Below are positions 5,377 through 13,646 of a stretch of 16,367 nt of DNA, one piece after another. The number at the start of each line of letters is the position of its first letter. Within the stretch, counting starts at the first letter, position 1. The notes beneath the pieces are model-generated. The model did no database searches. It saw only the letters and a list, made by a program, of their open reading frames with translations, and was not told the origin of the DNA. Position numbers and translations under genes: made by a program. The DNA comes from JAFNAG01 sp964353465 (lineage in GTDB: Bacteria > Acidobacteriota > UBA6911). The DNA lies in NCBI GenBank assembly GCA_964353465.1, contig CAYGWQ010000101.1:1-16367 (forward strand), in the 5' to 3' direction.

Positions 5377-7632
5377 TCAGCGTTTCGGCGGATTGAATCT
5401 GGCCATCAGGTCCTGAATGGAGGGGGGCTGCGGCTTTGGCGGCGCGGCTTTCCGGCCCGCCACAGGCTTTCGTTCGCCAGCCGGAGACTTCATCGACAGG
5501 GCGATGCGCTTCAGGGGTTCGTTGACTTCGAGCACCCGCACCTTCACGATCTGGCCCACTTTCACGACCTTCTTGGGATCGTCGATGAATCGGTCGGCAA
5601 GTTGGGAAATGTGCACGAGCCCGTCCTGGTGGACTCCGATATCGACAAAGGCGCCGAAATTCGCCACATTGGTCACGACCCCTTCCAGGACCATGCCTGG
5701 AACGAGGTCTTTGATTTCCTTTACTTCGTCGCTGAAGACGGCGTAGCGGAATTCGGCGCGCGGATCCCGGCCCGGCTTCTCCAGTTCGCTGATAATGTCG
5801 CGCAGTGTCGGCTCCCCGACGGTTTCGGTCAGGTATTGTTTCAGATCGATCGTTGCCAGCCGGTCCGCGGCGGCGGTGATGCCATCCAGGGGGAGCCCGA
5901 GATCGCGCGCGATGTTCTCCACCACGAAATAACTCTCCGGGTGCACGGCGGTGTTGTCGAGCGGATTCTCACCGCCGCGAATGCGCAGGAAGCCGGCGGC
6001 CTGTTCGAAGGTCTTGGGGCCGAATTTCGGCACTTTGAGCAGTTCCCGGCGGGCATGGAAGGCGCCATGCTCGTTTCGATAGGCGACGATGTTCTTCGCG
6101 ACCGAGGAGGATACGCCAGAGATGAAGCGCAAGAGCTCCTTGGAGGCCAGGTTCAGATCGACGCCCACGTAGTTCACGCAGCTCTCCACGGTCTCGTCAA
6201 GCTTCTGGCGCAGGAGCTTCTGATCCACATCGTGCTGATACTGGCCGACTCCGATGGACTTAGGGTCGATTTTCACCAGCTCGGCAAGCGGGTCCTGGAG
6301 GCGCCGTGCAATGCTGACAGCACCCCGGACGGTCAAATCGAGGTCGGGAAACTCTTCGATGGCCGCCTCGCTTGCCGAATAGACCGAGGCGCCCGCTTCG
6401 CTCACCATTACCTTGGCCGGCCTACGTTCCATCCGGGCCAGGACCTCGCCCACGAACGCTTCGGTTTCGCGCCCCGCAGTCCCATTGCCGACGGCGATCA
6501 GCTCGATGGCGAATTTCTCGATCAGCCGCTTCAGAGCCTCCACTGCTTGCGCGCGCTCCGGACCGGATTTGTGGGGATGAATCGTCTCGTATTCGAGAAG
6601 TTTGCCGGTCTGGTCGATGGCAGCGACCTTGCATCCGGTGCGAAAACCAGGATCGATGCCGATCGTCGGCTTCATTCCGGCCGGGCTGGCCAGGAGCAGT
6701 TCGCGCAGGTTGGCTTCGAATGTCCGCACAGACTCGCGGTCGGCCAAGGTCTTTTTCTCGAGGCGGACTTCGCCGATCAGCGTGGTCTTCATGAGCCGCT
6801 CAAAGGCATCGGCGAGCATCGCCCGGTAGAAATCCCGCACATGCCCGTGCCGCGTGCGAATTTCCCGGGACTCGAGATAGAAGAGGACGAATGCGGGGTC
6901 GAACTCAATGGTGAAATTCAGGATGCCTTCGGTTTCCCCCCGCCTGAGCGCGAGCATGTTGTGAGGAGCAATCTCTTTCACCTTAACCCGGTAATCACGG
7001 TACATTTCAAACTTGGTAGAGCCTTGCGGATATTCATCCTTGATCCGGGAGATGAAAACCCCCTGATCCATCAGATAATCGCGCAGATAGCGGCGCAGCT
7101 CCGCCTGCTCCGAGACTTCCTCCGCCAGAATGTCCGATGCTCCCTGGAGAGCCTCCTCAGCCGTGGCAACGCCGAGGCTTTCGGATATGTAGGAGGCGGC
7201 TTCCACCTCGAGATCGGCGTGCGGCGCATCGGGAGCATTGAGGCTCTTGAGAAACAGGGCCAGCGGCTCGAGCCCCCTTTCTTTTGCCATCATCGCCCGG
7301 GTGCGCTTTTTAGGCCTGTAAGGCAGGTAGAGGTCCTCGAGTTCGTTCTTCAGGAGACATTCCTGTATTCTGGATTTCAGGTCTTCGGTCAGTTTTCCCT
7401 GTTCCTCGATGGATTGGAGAATCACCTCTTTCCGCTCTTCAAGCTCCGTGAGGTAGGTAAACCGGTCCTGGAGAGCGCGCAGCTGGATTTCGTTCATCTC
7501 TCCCGTCTTCTCTTTGCGATAGCGCGCGACGAACGGGACCGTGCCCCCTTCGGCGAAGAGAACCAGGGCGTTTTGAACTTGTTGGGGACCGAGGGAGAGT
7601 TCCTGTGCGATCAGGTGTTGGATATCAAGCAT
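5377..7632 (-). CDS. tex: RNA-binding transcriptional accessory protein Tex
   Basis: This 751-aa cytoplasmic protein is of the conserved Tex family, which binds nucleic acid and is linked to transcription and RNA metabolism. Domains in order are an N-terminal helical Tex region (about 1-200, with GGTVPFVARYRKEKTGEM early on), a YqgF/RNase H-like domain with GIDPG (325-329) and GNGTAGRETE (383-392), helix-hairpin-helix repeats (about 500-560, VPKFGPKTFEQAAGFLRI at 534-551) and an S1 RNA-binding domain (about 646-716, GVVTNVANFGAFVDIG and DGLVHISQL). A basic, proline-rich tail follows. The frame is open to a GTG at 7710, which would add 26 residues. I chose the ATG at 7632 because MLDIQHLIAQELSL is the usual Tex N-terminus and the upstream GTG has no ribosome-binding site. 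The site before 7632 is itself weak. It lies 102 bp downstream of the DsbD-alpha-like gene on the same strand and may be co-transcribed. Confidence 0.95.
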   Translation of the reverse strand: MLDIQHLIAQELSLGPQQVQNALVLFAEGGTVPFVARYRKEKTGEMNEIQLRALQDRFTYLTELEERKEVILQSIEEQGKLTEDLKSRIQECLLKNELEDLYLPYRPKKRTRAMMAKERGLEPLALFLKSLNAPDAPHADLEVEAASYISESLGVATAEEALQGASDILAEEVSEQAELRRYLRDYLMDQGVFISRIKDEYPQGSTKFEMYRDYRVKVKEIAPHNMLALRRGETEGILNFTIEFDPAFVLFYLESREIRTRHGHVRDFYRAMLADAFERLMKTTLIGEVRLEKKTLADRESVRTFEANLRELLLASPAGMKPTIGIDPGFRTGCKVAAIDQTGKLLEYETIHPHKSGPERAQAVEALKRLIEKFAIELIAVGNGTAGRETEAFVGEVLARMERRPAKVMVSEAGASVYSASEAAIEEFPDLDLTVRGAVSIARRLQDPLAELVKIDPKSIGVGQYQHDVDQKLLRQKLDETVESCVNYVGVDLNLASKELLRFISGVSSSVAKNIVAYRNEHGAFHARRELLKVPKFGPKTFEQAAGFLRIRGGENPLDNTAVHPESYFVVENIARDLGLPLDGITAAADRLATIDLKQYLTETVGEPTLRDIISELEKPGRDPRAEFRYAVFSDEVKEIKDLVPGMVLEGVVTNVANFGAFVDIGVHQDGLVHISQLADRFIDDPKKVVKVGQIVKVRVLEVNEPLKRIALSMKSPAGERKPVAGRKAAPPKPQPPSIQDLMARFNPPKR

Positions 7633-7734
7633 GATTGCCACACCGCCTTTGGAAGTCACGAAATACACCAAAGCATTCTTATCGTGGCCGGGATTGTATG
7701 ACCGGGACACTCTGAGTAACTGCCGGATTCATTG

Positions 7735-8256
7735 TTACCGGGTGAGGTTAACGGCAGCGGCAAGCTTTACGGTCTTGGGCGGCAGGCAGATCTGGTCGTT
7801 ACAGGTTTGAAAGCTGACATTGACTTTGACCTCTGTCTTGCCGGCGGCCGCATTAGCCGCCACTTTCACCGGTATTGTGAAGGCGGCTTCCTCTTCATAA
7901 TACTCGGTCATGAGGTTAAAACTCGGGTCCATCGCTGTCTTGGGCTCCGAGGATCCGATGGTGCCAGACTGTTCAAAGGGCTGCTCGGGCGGCATGACGA
8001 TGCGTGTCGGTATCGGCCCCCCCTCGATCTGTTCTGTGGAGTAAAGATGCCAGCCTTCTTCAATCTTGGCCGTCAGGTGCACTGGGAAAGTCTGGCCCGG
8101 TTTGAGCGGTCTTTCCGGCAAGCCGGCCTTGATAGACCATTTGACCGGTTCTTTCGGTATCTGCCCCGGGTTTCCGGCCATGGCTCCCGCCGCCATCGAA
8201 GCCGTGATGCAAACCAGGGTTATAATCAGTATCCGGCCGCTTCGCACACGAAACAT
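7735..8256 (-). CDS. Stand-alone DsbD N-terminal-domain (DsbD-alpha-like) periplasmic protein
   Basis: This 173-aa exported protein has a signal peptide (about 1-27, hydrophobic core LIITLVCITASMAAGAMA). The rest resembles the immunoglobulin-like N-terminal domain of the disulfide reductase DsbD: the GWHLYSTEQ strand (68-76) and, near the C-terminus, FQTCNDQICLPPKTVKL with Cys152 and Cys157 followed by the typical LPP. In DsbD this Cys pair passes electrons to periplasmic thiol partners. Here the spacing is C-x4-C, and there is neither the DsbD transmembrane domain nor the C-terminal thioredoxin domain; the TAA stop comes shortly after. The start is well supported by GGGAGG about 8 bp upstream. 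The protein may work with a DsbD/CcdA-like membrane protein encoded elsewhere, or may be a redox or structural protein of its own. It is upstream of tex on the same strand. Confidence 0.8.
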   Translation of the reverse strand: MFRVRSGRILIITLVCITASMAAGAMAGNPGQIPKEPVKWSIKAGLPERPLKPGQTFPVHLTAKIEEGWHLYSTEQIEGGPIPTRIVMPPEQPFEQSGTIGSSEPKTAMDPSFNLMTEYYEEEAAFTIPVKVAANAAAGKTEVKVNVSFQTCNDQICLPPKTVKLAAAVNLTR

Positions 8257-8405
8257 CTCTTTTCCTCCCGTGCCTGCATTATCGCCCCAAACATCTCACC
8301 CATGTCTGGTTATCGCTCCAACTGCGCTGTGACTTGTACCAACAACCGTCCGCAAGTTACAAGGAGAAAACATGGAATATAGGATGGCGCCTGGCAAGAG
8401 CTTTT

Positions 8406-8495
8406 CACCGCCAAGGCGCAAAGACGCCAAGACGCGAAACATGAGGCCTCCAATTCGTTGGCTTTGCGTCCTGGCGACTTTGCGTCTTGGCGGTG
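8406..8495. repeat. Long imperfect inverted repeat of the GCAAAGACGC family
   Basis: The arms 8406-8440 (starting CACCGCCAAGGCGCAAAGAC) and 8461-8495 (ending GCGTCTTGGCGGTG) pair at about 30 of 35 positions, with a 20-nt spacer. Each arm belongs to the same repeat family as 5256-5290. The structure lies in the 269-bp gap after the stop of the four-helix membrane protein gene and upstream of the DsbD-alpha-like gene. It may act as a terminator for the former or simply be a REP-like mobile palindrome. Confidence 0.6.
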
Positions 8496-8525
8496 AGATG
8501 CGGTCGGCGCGTCAAACGCACGCCG

Positions 8526-9794
8526 CTAGCCTGCGGCGCGCGGAGAGGACGCGCGCAGGGAGATCCCGGGATTGGCCAGCGACTCCACCAGCTGCTCATG
8601 AATGTCCTGGTCGAGCAGGTAATAGAGCTTCCCGTCCTCATGCATTTGCGCGGCTTGTCCTCTGGCGGCAAGCAGGATGCACAATTGCTGCTCCCCGGGG
8701 CTCAAGCCCGCCGCATCGACGCGGGCCATCCCCTGGGTGCTTGGAATCAGCTTGCGCAGGAAGTTTCTGGTGAATACCTGGCTGTCGCTGGAGTCCACGA
8801 CGGCTCCAGCCGTGATCCAGCGTTCCTCCGGCGCTCCGAAGAAGTATGGACCCGAAGAGTAGGCCAGCAGGAAGACGATCAGGTCGATGAATGCTGCCAG
8901 CGCAAAGGCGAACACATGCCGGCTGCCGGGAGCGGACACCAGTTCCTGAAAAGCGATCAGGAGGTCCTCCTGGCCGCTCGCCGAACGATCGACGAACTCG
9001 GCATAGGATGGGACCGCAGGCAGCGCGAATTTCTCTGCATGGAGGATTTCCTTGACCTCCTGCCAGGGAATGGCGTCAAAGACGCCCCGGAAGCTACTCA
9101 ACTGGTTTTCTGTAGAATCGAGTGGCTTGAGGTTGTTCCGGAACTCGGCCAGCGACCGCTGTGCCGCCTGGAGGCGCTCCAGGGACTGGCGCGCGAGCTT
9201 GGTATACCGGTCGAATGCCGTGTAGCGCAAGCCACCGCCTGTGCCTTCAGGATAAGCGGCATTGTAGGTTTGGGCCTCATTCGCTACCGCTTCCCGGATT
9301 TTGGCCAGATAGGGATCGCTATCCTGGGCTCTGGAGATGTACCCGTGAGCTTTCTCGGCATTGGTCATCTCCTCCAATGCGAGAACGTGCTTTTGCCCCT
9401 CGCTGATGGCGCCTGCCACCAATTCCTGGGACTGTCCGGTCGCCGCGAGCAGGGAGTCGTACAGTTTGCGTTCGATCATCGCCGGCCGTTCCCGGGCGGA
9501 GAACCAGGTATAGATGCAGACGTAGGAAAACGAAATCGACACCAGGGCGGTGATGGCATAGACGCTGATCAGCATGAGGCGTTTGGTCTTGGTGAACCCG
9601 ATTAACCAGGCGACCAGAACCAGAGCGGATTGCACTCCGAGCGACGCCAGGAGTGCAAACCAGGGGGCGAGATAAAGCGCCATGCCTTGCTGTGTCGTGT
9701 ACCAGGAGACGATTGACAGCAGGCAACTGGCGATGAACAAAGCTTTTACCATCGGCCGACTGACGGCCACTACTCTGGAAGATGCGCCGGACAT
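8526..9794 (-). CDS. Four-helix integral membrane protein of unknown function
   Basis: I do not recognise a family. The 422-aa product has three N-terminal membrane segments (about 15-33, 40-67 and 73-97), then about 190 residues rich in Glu, Gln, Lys and Ala, probably alpha-helical or coiled-coil (about 100-290). A fourth membrane segment (293-313) and a C-terminal soluble tail of about 105 residues follow. The even number of helices puts N- and C-termini on the same side, with the helical middle on the other side of the membrane, probably periplasmic. Such a layout resembles membrane sensors or scaffold proteins, but no enzymatic, HAMP or kinase motif is visible. The frame is open to 9938. 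The ATG at 9794 is preferred because a GGGAGGAACT ribosome-binding site directly precedes it; the stop is TAG. It has no obvious operon partner. Confidence 0.75.
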   Translation of the reverse strand: MSGASSRVVAVSRPMVKALFIASCLLSIVSWYTTQQGMALYLAPWFALLASLGVQSALVLVAWLIGFTKTKRLMLISVYAITALVSISFSYVCIYTWFSARERPAMIERKLYDSLLAATGQSQELVAGAISEGQKHVLALEEMTNAEKAHGYISRAQDSDPYLAKIREAVANEAQTYNAAYPEGTGGGLRYTAFDRYTKLARQSLERLQAAQRSLAEFRNNLKPLDSTENQLSSFRGVFDAIPWQEVKEILHAEKFALPAVPSYAEFVDRSASGQEDLLIAFQELVSAPGSRHVFAFALAAFIDLIVFLLAYSSGPYFFGAPEERWITAGAVVDSSDSQVFTRNFLRKLIPSTQGMARVDAAGLSPGEQQLCILLAARGQAAQMHEDGKLYYLLDQDIHEQLVESLANPGISLRASSPRAAG

Positions 9795-10058
9795 AGTTCC
9801 TCCCTCTCGGATGATCGATCTAACGTTTTCCAAGCAGGAATAGTTCCATGAATCTGACTGGATGCGAGGGAGTCTTGGCACCCACTGCCGCACAGCAAAG
9901 ACGTTTTTCGAGCAGCCTCTCATGCGCCCGGGGCACACCCTGCTATGCGTGAAAAAGATGCGCGTATCTTTGACGTTCTTCGGGTGTTTGGAGTCTTAGA
10001 AGTTGAGCAGCAGGCTAACCTCTAAGGCTCAAAGGCCTCAAAGGTTCTCAATGAGCTA
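9795..10058. other. Non-coding leader region of the four-helix membrane protein gene
   Basis: Apart from the ribosome-binding site at its left end, I see no convincing gene, promoter or structured RNA here. The reading frame of the membrane protein stays open to 9938, but that extension (rich in Arg, Cys and Trp) has no hydrophobic or conserved character and no ribosome-binding site. A short AAGGCTCAAAGGCCTCAAAGG direct-repeat-like patch lies near 10024-10044. Confidence 0.4.
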
Positions 10059-10211
10059 TTTTCGGAGCAGACACGAAGCGCAATTCGTGGCGAAGGGCTT
10101 TAGCCCGTCTGCTGAGGGGATCTTGCTTAGAGTATTGACGGGCTGAAGCCCTTCGCCACGAAACCTAATCCACCGCGCAGTCGATAATCGGCCTGTTTTC
10201 GGAGCAGACAC
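10059..10211. repeat. 16-bp direct repeats flanking a REP doublet
   Basis: TTTTCGGAGCAGACAC occurs exactly at 10059-10074 and again at 10196-10211 in the same orientation. Together they bracket the 26-bp inverted-repeat doublet at 10084-10162. The arrangement suggests a unit that inserted with or within a duplicated sequence, or a tandemly repeated composite of which one spacer carries the doublet. Confidence 0.55.
10084..10162. repeat. REP doublet (BIME-like near-perfect 26-bp inverted repeat)
   Basis: The left arm 10084-10109 (TTCGTGGCGAAGGGCTTTAG and so on) and right arm 10137-10162 (GACGGGCTGAAGCCCTTCGC and so on) are reverse complements at 25 of 26 positions, with a 27-nt spacer. Each arm contains its own smaller palindrome GGGCT-(T/G)-(T/A)-AGCCC. 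A third, single copy of the core is at 34-50. The unit lies downstream of the TonB-dependent receptor gene. This geometry is what REP/RAYT-type elements show, but no RAYT (REP-associated tyrosine transposase) gene is in the window. Confidence 0.7.
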
Positions 10212-10225
10212 CCATTTTAGGTGCC

Positions 10226-10268
10226 GGAGGACACGGAGAGCCGGCTGAGCCGGATCTCCGTGTCCTCC
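10226..10268 (-). terminator. Strong stem-loop after the TonB-dependent receptor gene
   Basis: GGAGGACACGGAGA (10226-10239) and TCTCCGTGTCCTCC (10255-10268) are perfect 14-bp arms. Inside them, after one G/A mismatch, CCGGCT and AGCCGG pair around a single G. The 43-bp structure starts 30 bp past the receptor's stop. It has no adjacent T-run on the minus strand, so it is a stability element or a non-canonical terminator rather than a textbook one. Confidence 0.55.
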
Positions 10269-10298
10269 ATCCTGCCTGTCAAAAACCCGTGGCAGGGA

Positions 10299-13200
10299 TC
10301 AGAAACTGAACTTCAGTCCCAGCTGGAAGGACCTGCCTTGGCGGTCAAACTGCCGGGCGTTCAGGAAGTTGGCTGCCGTGACATTGGCATAGGACGGGCT
10401 GACGGCATTGGTGCTGACCTGCACCGGAGCCACATCTGCGTTGCCCAGCGCGTATTGGCCGACATTGAAGGCATTGAACAGCTCGAAACGGAATTGCAGC
10501 CGCTTGCCTTCGCGGATGTCGAAATTTTTGAACAGCGACATGTTCCACAGATTGAAGTGCTCCGAATCGACCGTGTTGCGGCCGACATTGGCAATCGCGC
10601 CTTGTCCGGCCTGCACGTAACGGGCATTCGGATTTGCGGCCACATAACCGATCACATGGACGTTGCCGCCGCAGCCACCTGCTGAAGTGGCGACGCTGGT
10701 GGCGCCGCTGGAATTCCGGCACACGAAATTCACTGCTGTACCGGTCCGGCCGTTCCCTCTCGGATTCAAAATAACCCGATCGCCGGCGCTGTCGAGGTTG
10801 CCGTTGGAGTCGGCTCCCGACTGGATGGTGATCGGCTGCCCGGACTGGAAGAGATAGGTGCCGTTCCACTGCCATCCCTGCAGGAGCATCTTCAGTGCCG
10901 GGACGTCGAAGCGATTCAGCGGGAGTTCATAGGTCCACATGAAGGCCGCCTTGTGCCGGATATCCAGCGTGGAGCGGGACCACTCAGCCCGCAGGTTGTT
11001 CGGGTCCTGCGGCCGCCGCGGATTCACGACGGAGGTGAACAGATCATTGGTGCCGTTGTCCATTGCCTTGGCCCAGGTGTAATTGACGCGGAACAGCAGT
11101 CCGTGCGTGAATCGCCGGTTCAGATCGACGGCGCCGCTGTGATAGCTGCTGACCCCGATCGGCTGCATCGTCGTGATTGCGTTCGGGAATCCCTGGGCGG
11201 CATAAGGCCGGCCTCGGGCGGCGCTGAATTGGGCCAGCGTGGGTGAGTTCGCCGGCACGGACGCCGGAATATCCGAATTGGAAAAATAGGTCGGCAGCGG
11301 CTGCGCGCCCCGCTCGAAGGCGGTCTGGGAGTTCAGCTGTATCTGCACGGGCAGGAACAGGCCTCGGGTACCCAGGTAACGGACCTCCAGGCTGGTTTCC
11401 TTGAAGATCTCGTGCTGCAGGCCCAGGGACCAGTTGAACACTTTGGGATTGCGCGCATCCACCATCAACTGGCCGGTCATCGAGCGGGCGGTGGACTGGT
11501 CTGTGGGCGGCTGGTAGTCGAGCTTCATGGCGCCGGCGGCCAGGAAGTTGGAACCAAGGCCGTCCGCGAGGTAACTGGCGCACCAAGAGGGCGCCGCGGA
11601 AAAGCGCCCGGCGCACGCGGATGCTGCGCGCAGGATCGTTTGCTGCTGCGGGGGCTGCCCGTTCATGTTGAAGTTGAACGGCGCCACGTCATAGGCGACG
11701 CCGAAGCCGCCGCGCAGAGCCCACTTCCCATTGCCGGCCACATCCCAGGCGAATCCGAGACGGGGAGAAAAGTTGTTGCGGTCTGTGCCTGGTGTGTGGA
11801 AGACCAGCGGGGTGCCCGGCAGATCGGACACCGAGTTGCGCTCCTGGTTGGCTGCGCCGGCGGGATTGCCGAAATATTCGTAGCGCAAGCCGGCATTGAT
11901 CATTACATGCGGCATCAGCTTGAAATCATCCTGGACGAACAGGGCTATGTTTTTGGCGTTCAGGCTGACAGCTCCCGAGCCGATGCCCTGCAGCTGGTCG
12001 TTGGCCGGCACCTGGTCCATCAGCAGGTTGCCGATGTTCGAGTAATAATAGATGCCGCGGGAGTTTTGCAGGAAGTCGCTGAGGCCGGTGTACCAACGAT
12101 ACTCCGCTCCGGCTTTGAAGGCATGGCGTCCGAAGATCTTATTGAACTGTTCGACCAGCTGATACTGGTTCATCGTGCGGCCTTGAGGGAAGTTGCTGGG
12201 CGCTCCGATCTGGACGCCCAGTCCGCCGGTGATCTCCACGTTCGGGAATGTGGCGGCAATCCCCTCGAGTTGCGAGGCGTTGACAAAGCGGGAATAGGAG
12301 GCGCGGAATTCGTTGATCATGCTGTTGCTGATCACCCAGATGTCGCTGAAAGTGACCTTCTTGTTGTCGTTGGCGCTCGCGCCGAAGAACTGCGGCTGCG
12401 GCACAGGCGGCGCCTGCGGGAGACGCCGGCGAGTGTAAATATATCCCCCGCGCAGGGAGTGCTTCGCGGCGTTCAGATCGGTATTGATGAGGTAGTCGTA
12501 CTGGGTGACGGAGTCGGGAGCGCTCAGGGAGACCTGGCCGATGGGGATCTGCGTGGTCGTGCTCCCGACCGTCACAGGGATGGTCGACGATTGACTGGGT
12601 GCTGTGGGGAATTGAGCAAGGATATTGCGTACGGCGTCGTTGACGGCCAGGGTTTTCATCGTCTGCAGGCCGCTCGAGGTCGGCAGTGTGACCGTGGAAC
12701 CTAGAGCCTCCCTGCCCTGCGTCTGATACTCGAAGGCGCCGAAAGCAAACCAGCGATTGCGCAATACCGGCCCTCCCAGGCTGCCGCCGAGGCGGTTGTA
12801 GTCGAAACGTGGATTCGGATTCGCAGGATCGGCGAGGTTGCTTTTGGCGCGGTAGTTGCGGTTGACGTTGTACAGCCAGGCCCCGCCGTGAAGCTCGTTC
12901 GAGCCGTGTTTGGTCACGACATTGAATTGGCCGCCGCCGGCGCTGCCGAATTCGGCGCTGAACTGATTTGTGCTCAGGCTGAATTCCTGGACCGCATCCG
13001 GGATGACCTGCTGCGAGGCCACGGTGACCGAAGGATCGTTGTTGTTAACGCCGTCGACGCTGAAGCTGTTCTGCCTGCCGCGCAGTCCGCCTATGGACCC
13101 GCCGGACCCGGACGTGCCGCCCAAGGCAGTCGTTGTGTTGGGCAGGTAGATGGCCAGGTTCAGCACCGAAGAGTTCTGGCCCGTCACGGTAGGAAGCTCA

Positions 13201-13646
13201 GCGACCATCTTGTAGTCGAAGGATTTGCTCAACTGCGAGCTCTGGACCTGGACCAGGTCCGCGCCCGCCTGCACTTGGATGGTTTGTGCGGCAACCCCGA
13301 TGGCCAGCTCGGCGTTGACCTCCACTACCTGTGCGGCCTGGACCTGTACGCTGGTGCGCGTGTACGCTGCAAATCCTGTAGCTCCAATCTTGACTGTGTA
13401 GGTCCCCACCAGAAGGTTGGGCACGGTGTAGTTGCCCGCCGCATAGGTCGAGGAGGTACGCACCGCGCCGGTCTGGTCGTGAGTTATGGTAACGACCGCA
13501 CCGGGGATCACGGCCCCGGAAGGATCTTTTACTATGCCGCTGATCGATCCGTCCGGCCGTTGGGCCACGGCAGGAATTGCGCCGATCAGAATCAAGGCCA
13601 GCATCGCCAAACAGAATGCCGGCCGGCTACGTTTTCGAAAATCCAT
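10299..13646 (-). CDS. Oar-like TonB-dependent outer-membrane receptor with carboxypeptidase-regulatory-like domain
   Basis: This is a 1115-aa outer-membrane protein. It has a signal peptide (about 1-28, ending AVAQ), a carboxypeptidase-regulatory-like beta-sandwich (about 32-115, with GSISGIVKDPSGAVIPGA at 33-50 and GNYTVPNLLVGTYTVKI at 71-87), and a plug domain (about 125-255, with IGGLRGRQNSFSVDGVNNND near 185-204 and AEFGSAGGGQFNVVTKHGSN at 231-250). A long beta-barrel ends in the terminal Phe of outer-membrane proteins (LGLKFSF). Length and architecture match the Oar-like receptors that are numerous in Acidobacteriota. These are thought to import large substrates such as oligosaccharides or peptides, using the proton-motive force through TonB. 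The substrate is not predictable. No SusD-like partner or anti-sigma/ECF pair is adjacent. The ATG has GGAG about 8 bp upstream; the stop is TGA, followed by the hairpin at 10226-10268. Confidence 0.92.
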   Translation of the reverse strand: MDFRKRSRPAFCLAMLALILIGAIPAVAQRPDGSISGIVKDPSGAVIPGAVVTITHDQTGAVRTSSTYAAGNYTVPNLLVGTYTVKIGATGFAAYTRTSVQVQAAQVVEVNAELAIGVAAQTIQVQAGADLVQVQSSQLSKSFDYKMVAELPTVTGQNSSVLNLAIYLPNTTTALGGTSGSGGSIGGLRGRQNSFSVDGVNNNDPSVTVASQQVIPDAVQEFSLSTNQFSAEFGSAGGGQFNVVTKHGSNELHGGAWLYNVNRNYRAKSNLADPANPNPRFDYNRLGGSLGGPVLRNRWFAFGAFEYQTQGREALGSTVTLPTSSGLQTMKTLAVNDAVRNILAQFPTAPSQSSTIPVTVGSTTTQIPIGQVSLSAPDSVTQYDYLINTDLNAAKHSLRGGYIYTRRRLPQAPPVPQPQFFGASANDNKKVTFSDIWVISNSMINEFRASYSRFVNASQLEGIAATFPNVEITGGLGVQIGAPSNFPQGRTMNQYQLVEQFNKIFGRHAFKAGAEYRWYTGLSDFLQNSRGIYYYSNIGNLLMDQVPANDQLQGIGSGAVSLNAKNIALFVQDDFKLMPHVMINAGLRYEYFGNPAGAANQERNSVSDLPGTPLVFHTPGTDRNNFSPRLGFAWDVAGNGKWALRGGFGVAYDVAPFNFNMNGQPPQQQTILRAASACAGRFSAAPSWCASYLADGLGSNFLAAGAMKLDYQPPTDQSTARSMTGQLMVDARNPKVFNWSLGLQHEIFKETSLEVRYLGTRGLFLPVQIQLNSQTAFERGAQPLPTYFSNSDIPASVPANSPTLAQFSAARGRPYAAQGFPNAITTMQPIGVSSYHSGAVDLNRRFTHGLLFRVNYTWAKAMDNGTNDLFTSVVNPRRPQDPNNLRAEWSRSTLDIRHKAAFMWTYELPLNRFDVPALKMLLQGWQWNGTYLFQSGQPITIQSGADSNGNLDSAGDRVILNPRGNGRTGTAVNFVCRNSSGATSVATSAGGCGGNVHVIGYVAANPNARYVQAGQGAIANVGRNTVDSEHFNLWNMSLFKNFDIREGKRLQFRFELFNAFNVGQYALGNADVAPVQVSTNAVSPSYANVTAANFLNARQFDRQGRSFQLGLKFSF

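Noticed and set aside
5365..7701. 778-aa open frame on the plus strand
   Set aside because: It lies entirely antisense to tex, whose domains are unmistakable. The frame is kept open by GC-rich codon bias; it has low-complexity composition and no ribosome-binding site.
8372..8773. Small plus-strand ORF preceded by AAGGAG
   Set aside because: The ribosome-binding site is tempting, but the frame runs straight through the palindromic repeat at 8406-8495 and into the antisense of the membrane protein gene.
11412..12704. 430-aa open frame on the plus strand
   Set aside because: It is antisense to the TonB-dependent receptor and shows no recognisable motif; a composition artefact of the real gene.
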